Shown: in pieces, positions 8,260-15,543 of the stretch
Layout: each line of letters starts with the position of its first letter
Numbering within the stretch: the first letter of the stretch is position 1
DNA from: Haliea sp.
GTDB lineage: Bacteria > Pseudomonadota > Gammaproteobacteria > Pseudomonadales > Halieaceae
Assembly (NCBI GenBank): GCA_024642265.1
Contig: JAHEBL010000011.1
Coordinates: forward strand, 24,459 to 64,359
Length of the DNA: 39,901 nt
Reading direction: 5' to 3'
Notes under the pieces: generated by a model
What the model was told of the DNA's origin: nothing
What the model saw: the letters and a program-made list of their open reading frames with translations, nothing else
The model's database searches: none
Position numbers and translations under genes: made by a program

Positions 8260-11200
8260 ATGATCAGAGTGCTGCTGTTGCCGCTGCTTTTTCTTGCCTT
8301 GTGCGCCTGGGGTCAGGAAACGCTTACCAGCGTCACGGTGGAGCAGTTGGATGCTTCCGTCGATGAGGTGACTGCAAACCTCGCCCCGGATGACCCGAAG
8401 CGAGCAAATTTGCTCAGGCTTTACGGCGATACTCGCGCCGCGCTGGTTGCCGCCCGGCAGTTCAATGAATCACGGGAATCCTTTGCCCAGGCGCGTGCTG
8501 GTGCCGCGGACCGGGCAGCGGCCATTGAAGCCGGGCTGTCCGAGCGTGAGGTGGCTGTCGATCCGGCTGGAGGTGGCCGCGATGCCTCACTGGCTGACAT
8601 TGAACAGACCATTCAGCTCCGCAAGGCGGAACTGGACGCTCGCAGGAGCAGGTTGGCAGAAATCAACGAGGCCGTGGCCACCATGCCGGGCAGGGCGGCC
8701 GAGATCCGCGCGCGGCTGACGGAGCTTGGCAGCGAGCTGCCCGAATTGCAGTCACAGCTTGCTTTGATGCCCCGGACGGTGGAGTCGGGCAGCGCGTCCG
8801 AGGCCAGTCTCTGGCTGACGGAGGCCCAGATTGCCAGCGCGATCGCCGAAAGAGCCTCGCTGAACGAGGAGTTGCTGAGCCAGCCGATGCGTTTGCAGTT
8901 GCTGGCTGCGCAACAGGATCTCAACGGTCACGACATCCGGAATCTCGAGCGCAATCTGCAGTCACTTGATCGCAGGGCCGCCTTGCTGCGCAAGGGGGAA
9001 GCCAGCCAGGCCCAGACCGCGGCCGAAGAGGTGGTTGCAAGCGCTCAGGGTAAGCACCAGCTGGTACAGGTGCTGGCGGATGAAAATGCTGCTTTGAGCG
9101 CATCCTTCAGCAAGCGCAGCAACCGGATTGAACAAGCGCGCCAGCGGGATATTGAGGTAGGGGAGCAGGCGGACCGACTCGATAGCGAACTCAAGGGTAT
9201 CGAACACAAGCTGAAGGTACTTGGCCTGACCGTCAAGGTGGGCCAGATTCTGCGTGAGCAGGAGGCCCAGCTGCCCAGCAAACGGGAATTCAAGAAACAG
9301 ATTACGGCGTTGCGCGCGGAGATCACCGACGCCGGCGTCCGCCAGCTCTCCCTTGCGGACGAAAGGCGCCAGCTGGCCAGTACATCAGAGTATGTGGAGC
9401 AGCTGCTGGTTGGCCAGGATGAGGCAACCGTGAACCTGATCCGCGATGATCTGCACGCACTTGTAACCAGTCGCAGGGATCTGCTCAAACAGGCACTGGA
9501 TCTGGAAAATACCTACGGGACTGCCCTTGGCAGTCTCGAAGTGGACCTGCGCAGGTATTCCGATGGGGCGAAGGCCTATCGGAAATTCACCTCGGAACGA
9601 TTACTCTGGATACCTTCGCGAGCCCCGTTCACCCTGTTGCGGGAGCAGGGGATTGTGAGTCAGGTGGACGAATTAATTGTGGCCGACCGCTGGCTCACGG
9701 TGATTCGCCAGCTGCCCCACCAGTTGACCCTGCAACCCCAGTTTGCCCTCGGCTTGCTGTTGGTGTTGGTGCTTGTGTATCGCGGTCCCTCGATCAAGGC
9801 CCGCCTGGTCGCCACCGGACGGGAAGTTGGTTATGTGCGTACTGATCTCTTTTCGAACACCCTGGCGGCGCTGGCGTATACGCTGGTGCAGTCCATTAAG
9901 TGGCCTGTGTTGCTGTGGTCTGTCGGCCAGCTGTTCGAGCAGCTTGACCAGGAACCGGAGCTGGCCACCGCGCTGCATGTGGCATTTTCACGCACAGCGA
10001 TGTATTTCTGGGGTCTGGAGTTCCTGCGGACTCTTTTCATTCCGAAGGGTCTGGTAGACGCCCACTTCCGCTGGCCCTCGACGCGCACTGCCGAGATGCA
10101 CCACCGGGTGGCGAGGCTGGAGCAGACCGTCGTGCCGGCGATCCTGCTGGTGCTGTTTACCCTTGCACTCTTTCCCCGTGAGGTGGGCGGCGCCCTGGGC
10201 GCCCTTGGTGTTGTTTTCGTATTGCTGTCCATGGCGCTTTTCTTCCGCCGGATGCCGCGGTTTATGCATGGCAAGGTCAGCATGGCCCTGGCCGGGGAGC
10301 CTACCAGCAATCACTCCCTGGCTGGCAGGATGCTGCGCCTTTTGCTGGTGCTGGTGCCGGTGTCGGCAGCCATCGCTGTACTGTTCGGCTACATCTATAC
10401 CGCCATGGAGTTCGCCCTTCTCCTCATGAAAACCCTGGGTTTTGCTGCCTTGCTCCTGCTGTTTCACGAACTTGGCCTGCGCTGGTTGCGGATGACTCGG
10501 CGCCGCATGGTGGTAAAGGCCAGGACGGAAGCAGCCCAGACAGCGGTCGTCGAGGGTGACTACCAGCAGGAAGAGGATTTGCTGGAAAATGATTCCGAGC
10601 TGCTCAATGACGATGGCACCAAACTCCTTAATGTATTGATGCTGTTCGGCGCGCTCGTCGGTATTATTATGATCTGGTCAGAAGTCCTGCCGGCATTGGG
10701 TATCCTCGACTCGGTGCAGTTGTGGCACCAGGTCACAGTGGTGGATGGGCAGGAGTTGGTGGTGCCGGTCACTCTGGGCGGGGTGATTTTCGCCCTGCTT
10801 GTCGCGGCGCTTGGCTGGGTATTCCTGCGACGCATTCCAGGCCTGCTGGAGATTCTGCTGCGCCAGAAAATGGGCGTGCGACCCGCCTCTGCCTATGCGT
10901 TCACCCGGGTTTTCCAGTACGCCGCCACCGCTGTGCTGGTTGCTGCGGTACTGAGTTCACTGGGCGGCAGCTGGTCACAGATCCAGTGGGCGGTGGCGGC
11001 CCTCAGTGTCGGTATTGGCTTCGGCCTGCAGGAGATTGTCGCCAATTTCATCAGCGGCCTGATCATCCTTTTCGAGCAGCCGATCCGGGTGGGCGATACC
11101 GTTACCGTTGGCAATATCTCCGGCAAGGTGACCAAGATCCGCATCAGGGCGACCACCATTCGCGATTTCGATCAGCGCGAGTTGTTGGTGCCCAACAAGG

Positions 11201-11610
11201 AATTCATCACTCAGCAGTTGCTGAACTGGTCCCTGTCGGACCAGGTGACCCGCTGGATGATGGAGGTAGGCGTTGCCTACGGTTCGGATCTCGATATCGC
11301 GATGGCGGAAGTACGCCAGGCTTTGAACAAGCAGCCGCTTATTTTGAAGCAACCTGAGCCGATTGTGACCTTCGAGCAGTTCGGCGACAACAGTCTGCTG
11401 ATCAGGGCGAGGTATTTTATGGACCAGCTGGACCAGCGTTTGCGGGTGTCCAGTGATCTCATGCTGGATGTCAATCGGCGCCTGAACGAGAAGGGGATCG
11501 TGGTAGCGTTCCCGCAGCGGGATGTTCACCTGGACACCAGCCAGCCCCTGGAGATCAGGATGATACAGCGGGAGAGGGACGAGCCTGTCCCGCCACAACC
11601 ACAGGGATAG
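8260..11610 (+). CDS. mscK: MscK/KefA-type mechanosensitive channel
   Basis: This 1116-residue MscS-superfamily channel of the large MscK/MscM class relieves osmotic downshock by opening under membrane tension. Length matches E. coli MscK (1120). A signal peptide (LLLPLLFLALCAWGQE) is followed by about 450 residues of Glu/Arg/Leu-rich periplasmic coiled coil. From about residue 495 there is a run of hydrophobic helices. The pore-lining helix and beta domain lie at about residues 910-960 (ALSVGIGFGLQEIVANFISG, then FEQPIRVGDTVTVG), and the conserved LLVPNKEFITQQLLNWSL follows. The C-terminal alpha/beta cage ends in PQRDVHL. ATG 8260 is preceded by a purine-rich GAGAAAAAAG. The gene stands alone, divergent from uup and upstream of scoAB. 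Potassium gating, known for MscK, is not testable here. Confidence 0.93.
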   Translation: MIRVLLLPLLFLALCAWGQETLTSVTVEQLDASVDEVTANLAPDDPKRANLLRLYGDTRAALVAARQFNESRESFAQARAGAADRAAAIEAGLSEREVAVDPAGGGRDASLADIEQTIQLRKAELDARRSRLAEINEAVATMPGRAAEIRARLTELGSELPELQSQLALMPRTVESGSASEASLWLTEAQIASAIAERASLNEELLSQPMRLQLLAAQQDLNGHDIRNLERNLQSLDRRAALLRKGEASQAQTAAEEVVASAQGKHQLVQVLADENAALSASFSKRSNRIEQARQRDIEVGEQADRLDSELKGIEHKLKVLGLTVKVGQILREQEAQLPSKREFKKQITALRAEITDAGVRQLSLADERRQLASTSEYVEQLLVGQDEATVNLIRDDLHALVTSRRDLLKQALDLENTYGTALGSLEVDLRRYSDGAKAYRKFTSERLLWIPSRAPFTLLREQGIVSQVDELIVADRWLTVIRQLPHQLTLQPQFALGLLLVLVLVYRGPSIKARLVATGREVGYVRTDLFSNTLAALAYTLVQSIKWPVLLWSVGQLFEQLDQEPELATALHVAFSRTAMYFWGLEFLRTLFIPKGLVDAHFRWPSTRTAEMHHRVARLEQTVVPAILLVLFTLALFPREVGGALGALGVVFVLLSMALFFRRMPRFMHGKVSMALAGEPTSNHSLAGRMLRLLLVLVPVSAAIAVLFGYIYTAMEFALLLMKTLGFAALLLLFHELGLRWLRMTRRRMVVKARTEAAQTAVVEGDYQQEEDLLENDSELLNDDGTKLLNVLMLFGALVGIIMIWSEVLPALGILDSVQLWHQVTVVDGQELVVPVTLGGVIFALLVAALGWVFLRRIPGLLEILLRQKMGVRPASAYAFTRVFQYAATAVLVAAVLSSLGGSWSQIQWAVAALSVGIGFGLQEIVANFISGLIILFEQPIRVGDTVTVGNISGKVTKIRIRATTIRDFDQRELLVPNKEFITQQLLNWSLSDQVTRWMMEVGVAYGSDLDIAMAEVRQALNKQPLILKQPEPIVTFEQFGDNSLLIRARYFMDQLDQRLRVSSDLMLDVNRRLNEKGIVVAFPQRDVHLDTSQPLEIRMIQRERDEPVPPQPQG

Positions 11611-11646
11611 GCCGGCGACCGTACGGCGCTACCAAGGGAGGAATGC

Positions 11647-12348
11647 ATGTCTGGATTTGACAAGGTGGTCGGCAGCTATGAAGAAGCCATGGCGGGCCTG
11701 GAAGACAATATGACCGTCATTGCCGGCGGGTTCGGCCTGTGCGGCATACCGGAGAACCTGATCAAGGAGATCAGGCGCAGGGGGACTCGCGGCCTGACGA
11801 TGGTGTCCAACAATTGCGGCACAGACAAATACGGGCTGGGGATTCTCCTGGTGGACAAACAGATCCGCAAGATGGTGGCGTCCTACGTTGGCGAAAATGC
11901 CCTGTTTGAAGCGCAGATGATGAGTGGCGAACTCGAGGTGGAGCTCACCCCGCAGGGCACGCTGGCGGAGAAGATGCGCGCCGGTGGTGCAGGTATCCCT
12001 GCTTTTTACACTGCCACCGGCTACGGCACCCCGGTGGGAGAGGGTAAGGAGGTGCGCGAGTTCAACGGGCGTCACTACATCCTGGAGGAAGCAATCCAGG
12101 GGGATTTCTCCATTGCCAAGGCCTGGAAAGCCGATCGCTTCGGCAACCTGGTGTTCCGCAAGACGGCGCGCAACTTCAACCCGATGGCGGTCACCGCCGG
12201 CAGGATAGCAGTGGTGGAGGTTGAGGAGATCGTCGAGGTGGGCGCGCTGGACCCGGATGAGATCCACCTGCCCGGTATCTACGTGAACCGGCTTATCCAG
12301 GGCACCTTTGAAAAAAATATCGAACAGCGCACCGTGCGCAGCGCATAG
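11647..12348 (+). CDS. scoA: 3-oxoacid CoA-transferase subunit A
   Basis: This is the alpha subunit of succinyl-CoA:3-ketoacid CoA-transferase (SCOT). The enzyme moves CoA from succinyl-CoA to acetoacetate or a related 3-oxoacid, so that ketone bodies or leucine/fatty-acid breakdown products enter central metabolism. The 233-residue product has the family glycine segment [16 protein letters not shown] near the N-terminus, [12 protein letters not shown], the long [16 protein letters not shown] loop and the C-terminal [10 protein letters not shown] that typifies the A subunit. AGGGAGGA lies just before the ATG at 11647. The B subunit starts 13 bp after its stop, so the two form an operon and a heteromer. 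The alternative is acetate/acetoacetate CoA-transferase AtoDA, but the sequence is more SCOT-like. Confidence 0.93.
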   Translation: MSGFDKVVGSYEEAMAGLEDNMTVIAGGFGLCGIPENLIKEIRRRGTRGLTMVSNNCGTDKYGLGILLVDKQIRKMVASYVGENALFEAQMMSGELEVELTPQGTLAEKMRAGGAGIPAFYTATGYGTPVGEGKEVREFNGRHYILEEAIQGDFSIAKAWKADRFGNLVFRKTARNFNPMAVTAGRIAVVEVEEIVEVGALDPDEIHLPGIYVNRLIQGTFEKNIEQRTVRSA

Positions 12349-12361
12349 GGAGTAACAGGCG

Positions 12362-13021
12362 ATGGCTTTGACTCGTGAACAACTGGCGCAGCGCGTGGCG
12401 CAGGAATTCCAGGACGGCTACTACATCAACCTCGGCATAGGCATCCCCACACTGGCGGCTAACTACATACCTGAAGGGGTTGAAGTCATGCTGCAGTCGG
12501 AAAATGGCCTGCTGGGTATGGGCCCCTTCCCGCGTGAAGATGAGGTGGACCCCGACCTGATCAATGCGGGGAAGCAGACCGTTACTATGGCCAGGGGCGC
12601 AGCACTGTTTTCCTCTGCAGATTCCTTCGCCATGATTCGCGGCGGTCACGTCGATCTCACCGTGCTGGGCGCGTTCGAGGTTGATTGCCAGGGTAATATT
12701 GCGTCCTACATGATCCCGGGCAAGCTGATCAAGGGTATGGGGGGCGCCATGGACCTGGTGGCGGGGGCCGACAATATCATCGTCACCATGACCCACGCTT
12801 CCAAGCATGGGGAGTCGAAACTGCTGCGCGAGTGCACACTGCCCCTGACGGGCAGGGGTTGTATCAAGCGGGTGCTCACCGACCTGGCCCTTGTCGATAT
12901 CGAAGATGGCAGGTTTATCCTGCGGGAGCGTGCGCCGGGTGTCAGTGTCGAAGAAATTGCCCGGCTGACCGCGGGCGAACTGGTGATCCCTGAGGTCGTG
13001 CCGGAAATGACCTTCCGATAG
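12362..13021 (+). CDS. scoB: 3-oxoacid CoA-transferase subunit B
   Basis: This is the beta subunit partner of the preceding gene and carries the catalytic residue. The 219-residue protein contains QSENGLLGMGP, the SENG motif in which Glu47 forms the glutamyl-CoA thioester. It also has the conserved INLGIGIPTL near residues 22-31, GGHVDLTVLGAFEVD and KLIKGMGGAMDLV. The C-terminal TAGELVIPEVVPEM completes a normal-length subunit. The gene starts 13 bp after scoA and is followed by a hairpin that could end the operon. Nothing else in the operon shows which pathway supplies the 3-oxoacid. Cytosolic location is expected. Confidence 0.94.
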   Translation: MALTREQLAQRVAQEFQDGYYINLGIGIPTLAANYIPEGVEVMLQSENGLLGMGPFPREDEVDPDLINAGKQTVTMARGAALFSSADSFAMIRGGHVDLTVLGAFEVDCQGNIASYMIPGKLIKGMGGAMDLVAGADNIIVTMTHASKHGESKLLRECTLPLTGRGCIKRVLTDLALVDIEDGRFILRERAPGVSVEEIARLTAGELVIPEVVPEMTFR

Positions 13022-13039
13022 CCTGTCGGAGGCGGCCTG

Positions 13040-13055
13040 CGCCCTCGCCAGGGCG
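13040..13055 (+). terminator. probable scoAB terminator hairpin
   Basis: CGCCCT at 13040-13045 and AGGGCG at 13050-13055 form a perfect 6-bp GC-rich stem with a 4-base loop, 19 bases after the scoB stop. It is followed by a modestly T-rich run (TTCCCTTGT). The position and stem favour a terminator, while the imperfect T tract makes it uncertain. Confidence 0.5.
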
Positions 13056-13132
13056 TTCCCTTGTCCGCAAGTCGTCCGCTGTTTTATGCCGCCTGCGCCC
13101 GCAGGTTGCCTGTCTGACGGCCCGATTTCGTG

Positions 13133-13138
13133 TATCAT
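13133..13138 (+). promoter_or_regulatory. possible -10 box upstream of ctaA
   Basis: TATCAT lies 31 bases before the ctaA start, after the scoAB hairpin, where a separate promoter would be needed. No well-spaced -35 box is visible, so confidence is low. Confidence 0.3.
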
Positions 13139-13169
13139 CTCGCGCCATCCAAGCCCCGGTTCATAGCTC

Positions 13170-14216
13170 ATGACCCTGACTGAACAAAACCAGTACGACC
13201 GCCAGGTCGCCTCCTGGCTGTTATTCTGCGCCGCGGTAATCTTCGGCATGATCGTGCTGGGCGGTGTGACCCGCCTTACCAACTCCGGCCTGTCCATGGT
13301 GGAGTGGCGACCCCTGATGGGGATCGTTCCGCCGCTCTCGGAGCAGGCGTGGCAGGAAACCTTCGATAAGTACCGGCTGTTTCCCGAGTACCAGAAGGTC
13401 AACCGGGGCATGAGCCTCGAGGATTTCAAGTCGATTTTCATGTTCGAGTACCTGCACCGGGTACTTGGGCGCCTGATAGGCCTGCTGTTTTTCCTGCCCT
13501 TGGTGTATTTTGCCGTGCGCGGGCGTATTCGCCAGGGGCTGTTGCCGAAGCTGGTTTTCCTGTTTTTTCTGGGTGGCTGCCAGGGCCTGCTGGGCTGGTA
13601 TATGGTCAAGAGCGGCCTGGTGGACAATCCCCGGGTCAGCCAGTACCGCCTGACCGCCCACCTGGGCCTGGCCGTGGCCATATACGCATACATGCTCTGG
13701 CTGGCGTTCGACCTGCTGTTCCGGGGCGCGCAGGCGACCGGGGCCAGGCCGTTGGCAGGCGCTTCCCGGGCGCTGGTGGGGCTGGTTTACCTGATGATCC
13801 TCTCCGGCGGGCTGGTGGCGGGTATTCGCGCCGGATTTGCCTACAGTACCTGGCCGCTGATGGGCGATTCATTCATCCCCCGTGGCTTGTACGCCGGCAC
13901 GCCGGCGTGGCTGGACATGTTTGAGGATATTACGACGGTGCAGTTCAATCACCGTATGTTCGCCTACCTGCTGGTGGTGATCATCGGCGTATTTGCAACG
14001 CTGGTATATCGCCGCGGCGTGGGGGGACGGGCCAGACTCGCGGTGACCCTGTTGCTGGCGGCGCTGACAATCCAGGTGATCCTGGGGATCAGCACCCTGC
14101 TGCTACATGTGCCGGTGGCGCTGGCGGCGGCTCACCAGGGGGGGGCCATGGTCCTGCTGACCGCAGCCTTGTTTGCAAGTCACGTGCTGGTGCGCCAGCA
14201 GTTACCAGAACCTTAG
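13170..14216 (+). CDS. ctaA: heme A synthase CtaA/Cox15
   Basis: CtaA is an integral membrane monooxygenase that oxidises the C8 methyl group of heme O to a formyl, giving heme A for aa3-type cytochrome c oxidase. The 348-residue protein shows eight hydrophobic segments. It has the four expected heme-ligand histidines: EYLHR (His96), TAHLG (His164), FNHRM (His261) and AAAHQGG (His322). The N-terminal GGVTRLTNSGLSMVEWRPLMG and the TYSTWPLMG-like repeat (residues 224-232) are diagnostic of the proteobacterial Cox15 type, which is longer than Bacillus CtaA. The ribosome site before ATG 13170 is poor. Other cox genes are not in this window. Its end overlaps the convergent small gene by 15 bp. Confidence 0.95.
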   Translation: MTLTEQNQYDRQVASWLLFCAAVIFGMIVLGGVTRLTNSGLSMVEWRPLMGIVPPLSEQAWQETFDKYRLFPEYQKVNRGMSLEDFKSIFMFEYLHRVLGRLIGLLFFLPLVYFAVRGRIRQGLLPKLVFLFFLGGCQGLLGWYMVKSGLVDNPRVSQYRLTAHLGLAVAIYAYMLWLAFDLLFRGAQATGARPLAGASRALVGLVYLMILSGGLVAGIRAGFAYSTWPLMGDSFIPRGLYAGTPAWLDMFEDITTVQFNHRMFAYLLVVIIGVFATLVYRRGVGGRARLAVTLLLAALTIQVILGISTLLLHVPVALAAAHQGGAMVLLTAALFASHVLVRQQLPEP

Positions 14217-14420
14217 ATTTTTGTCGTCGGCCCGACGGCCCTCGGAAACCCTGCGGTCGGAACTGTCCAACTCGAAGCGCAGGTCTGTGCGGCGATCGGT
14301 CTGGCGACGGCGTTGCTCCCGCCTGCGCTCTGCGCCCAGGTAATTTTTCGCCGGTCTTTCCTTCGCCTCGAACACTGCCGGGCGGCTTTTCTCACGGTAA
14401 TCCATCAACTCCAGATTCAT
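14202..14420 (-). CDS. small Arg-rich hypothetical protein (72 aa)
   Basis: This is a short, highly charged protein with the central stretch GAERRREQRRRQTDRRTD and a C-terminal SSDRRVSEGRRADD. About a quarter of residues are Arg, interspersed with Asp/Glu, and there is no membrane segment. A purine-rich GGGGGTGAGG lies just before the ATG, a much better ribosome site than a chance frame would have. The gene is convergent with ctaA, with a 15-bp overlap of the ends. RRxxDRR-type repeats occur in small proteobacterial proteins of unknown role and in tails of PilZ- or response-regulator-like proteins. Nucleic-acid binding is possible but unproven. I do not recognise a named family. Confidence 0.7.
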   Translation of the reverse strand: MNLELMDYREKSRPAVFEAKERPAKNYLGAERRREQRRRQTDRRTDLRFELDSSDRRVSEGRRADDKNLRFW

Positions 14421-14532
14421 AACCTCACCCCCTTACGATGCTTCTTCAGGTTTGTGTTGATAAGTAGAGTGTGGCCGAAATCATCACGGATGACCGCAAT
14501 TATGACCGGGATTTGCCCGGTTTAGGCGCTAC

Positions 14533-14592
14533 TTGTGAGGCGTCTCACAAATTGGCGCCCGGAAAAAGCCGGGGGTCGCGCGGTAATCGCGC
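14533..14592. repeat. cluster of three short inverted repeats
   Basis: Three perfect hairpins lie in the 171-bp gap between the Tag-like gene stop and the small Arg-rich gene start. They are TTGTGAG/CTCACAA (14533-14550, 4-base loop), CCCGG/CCGGG (14558-14573) and GCGCG/CGCGC (14578-14592, touching the Tag-like stop codon). Read on the minus strand, they could terminate the upstream transcript. The first could instead be an operator for the small gene. No T tract follows any of them. Confidence 0.4.
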
Positions 14593-15263
14593 TATTCGAT
14601 TGAGCAGGCGCAGATGCGACTGATATGGCTGTAGGGCAGGCCGGATTCCCCGTGCCATGCGTTGAAGGCGGTTTGTATCAGTGCAAGCTCCCGTTTGCTG
14701 ACGGGATTGGCTGTGATGTCCGCGCCGGCCCGCTGCAGGCAGCGCGTGACATCGCCGGTAATCACGAAGGTGTCCTTACCCATATTACGCAGCACCCGCT
14801 GGCCTGTCATCCCGCCCAGGCGAGAGCCGTGTTTTTTCATGTAGGCAAACAGGCCGATCAGGTCCTCCCCGGGCCAGGCGCCGATAAGCTTGCCGAAACT
14901 GCCGTATTCGCGCGCCACATCCAGCAGGAAATGCGCATTGTGCTGCACGCTGAGAATCTTCTGGCGATTGCGGATAATACGCGGGTTCTGGCATAAGCGG
15001 TCGATCTGGTCTGGACTGAGCAGCACGATTTTTTCCGGGGGGAAGCCAAAAAAGACGTCCTCGAAATCATCCCATTTATGATCCACCACGCGCCAGACGA
15101 AACCCGCCTGGAAGATACACCGCGTCATCTGGGAGAGATAGCGGTCATCGCCGGTGGCAGCCAGGGCGCGGGGACTGCGTACCTTCGGCATGAGTCGTTT
15201 GAGCGCAGCTTCGCCGCCCTTGCGCTCGCTGGCACGCTGGTGGATATTCGCAAACTTTTCCAT
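14592..15263 (-). CDS. divergent DNA-3-methyladenine glycosylase I (Tag)-like protein
   Basis: The 223-residue protein aligns by eye with Tag-type alkylated-base glycosylases. FQAGFVW (residues 51-57) corresponds to QQAGLSW in E. coli Tag, FPPEKIVLLSPDQIDRL to the helix after it, and NPRIIRNRQKILSVQHNA (93-110) to the strongly conserved RHRGKI...NA block. Important Tag residues are missing. The N-terminal Cys and the C-terminal His/Cys zinc ligands are not recognisable. The position equivalent to Glu38, which contacts 3-methyladenine, is Cys49. It may therefore bind a different lesion or be non-enzymatic. I chose ATG 15263, which leaves a 17-bp gap to the CDGSH gene. An upstream start at 15338 would overlap that gene by 58 bp and adds an unconserved leader. 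Confidence 0.8.
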   Translation of the reverse strand: MEKFANIHQRASERKGGEAALKRLMPKVRSPRALAATGDDRYLSQMTRCIFQAGFVWRVVDHKWDDFEDVFFGFPPEKIVLLSPDQIDRLCQNPRIIRNRQKILSVQHNAHFLLDVAREYGSFGKLIGAWPGEDLIGLFAYMKKHGSRLGGMTGQRVLRNMGKDTFVITGDVTRCLQRAGADITANPVSKRELALIQTAFNAWHGESGLPYSHISRICACSIE

Positions 15264-15280
15264 CTGCCGGGTCCGGGGCG

Positions 15281-15517
15281 TCAGCTGTTGTGGCTGCCGT
15301 CGCACAGGGGTTGTTTGGCGGTGGCCTTGCAGCCGCAAAAGTACAGTTTTCCGGTTTTATCGGCGTCGTAACGCACCGGTGAAAAGCCCGTGTCCTTGTG
15401 GGAGCCGTCGCAAAACGGCTGGCTCCGGCTCAGTCCGCAGGCGCACCAGAAGTAGGCCTTGCCGGCCTCCACTTCAACCGGATAGGGGCTTTCCGCGACT
15501 CGTTCTGGTTTGTCCAT
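15281..15517 (-). CDS. double CDGSH-type iron-sulfur protein
   Basis: This 78-residue protein contains two complete CDGSH signatures of the form C-x-C-x2-S/T-x3-P-x-C-D-G-S-H. The first, CACGLSRSQPFCDGSH, is at about residues 25-40, and the second, CGCKATAKQPLCDGSH, at about 61-76. Each should hold one 2Fe-2S cluster with the mitoNEET-type three-Cys, one-His ligation. Bacterial tandem CDGSH proteins are soluble, with suspected electron-transfer or cluster-transfer roles. There is no signal peptide, so it is cytoplasmic. It lies 26 bp downstream of the cytochrome c-quinoprotein gene and 17 bp upstream of the Tag-like gene, all on one strand, so cotranscription is likely. A function as electron carrier for the P450 encoded farther upstream is conceivable but only a guess. 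Confidence 0.92.
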   Translation of the reverse strand: MDKPERVAESPYPVEVEAGKAYFWCACGLSRSQPFCDGSHKDTGFSPVRYDADKTGKLYFCGCKATAKQPLCDGSHNS

Positions 15518-15543
15518 TGCGGTTTCCTCGGTGGGGGTTGGGG

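Noticed and set aside
12293-13693. A 466-codon minus-strand frame spanning scoB and ctaA
   Set aside because: It crosses two intact plus-strand genes and their gap, has no recognisable domain, and its composition is that of antisense sequence.
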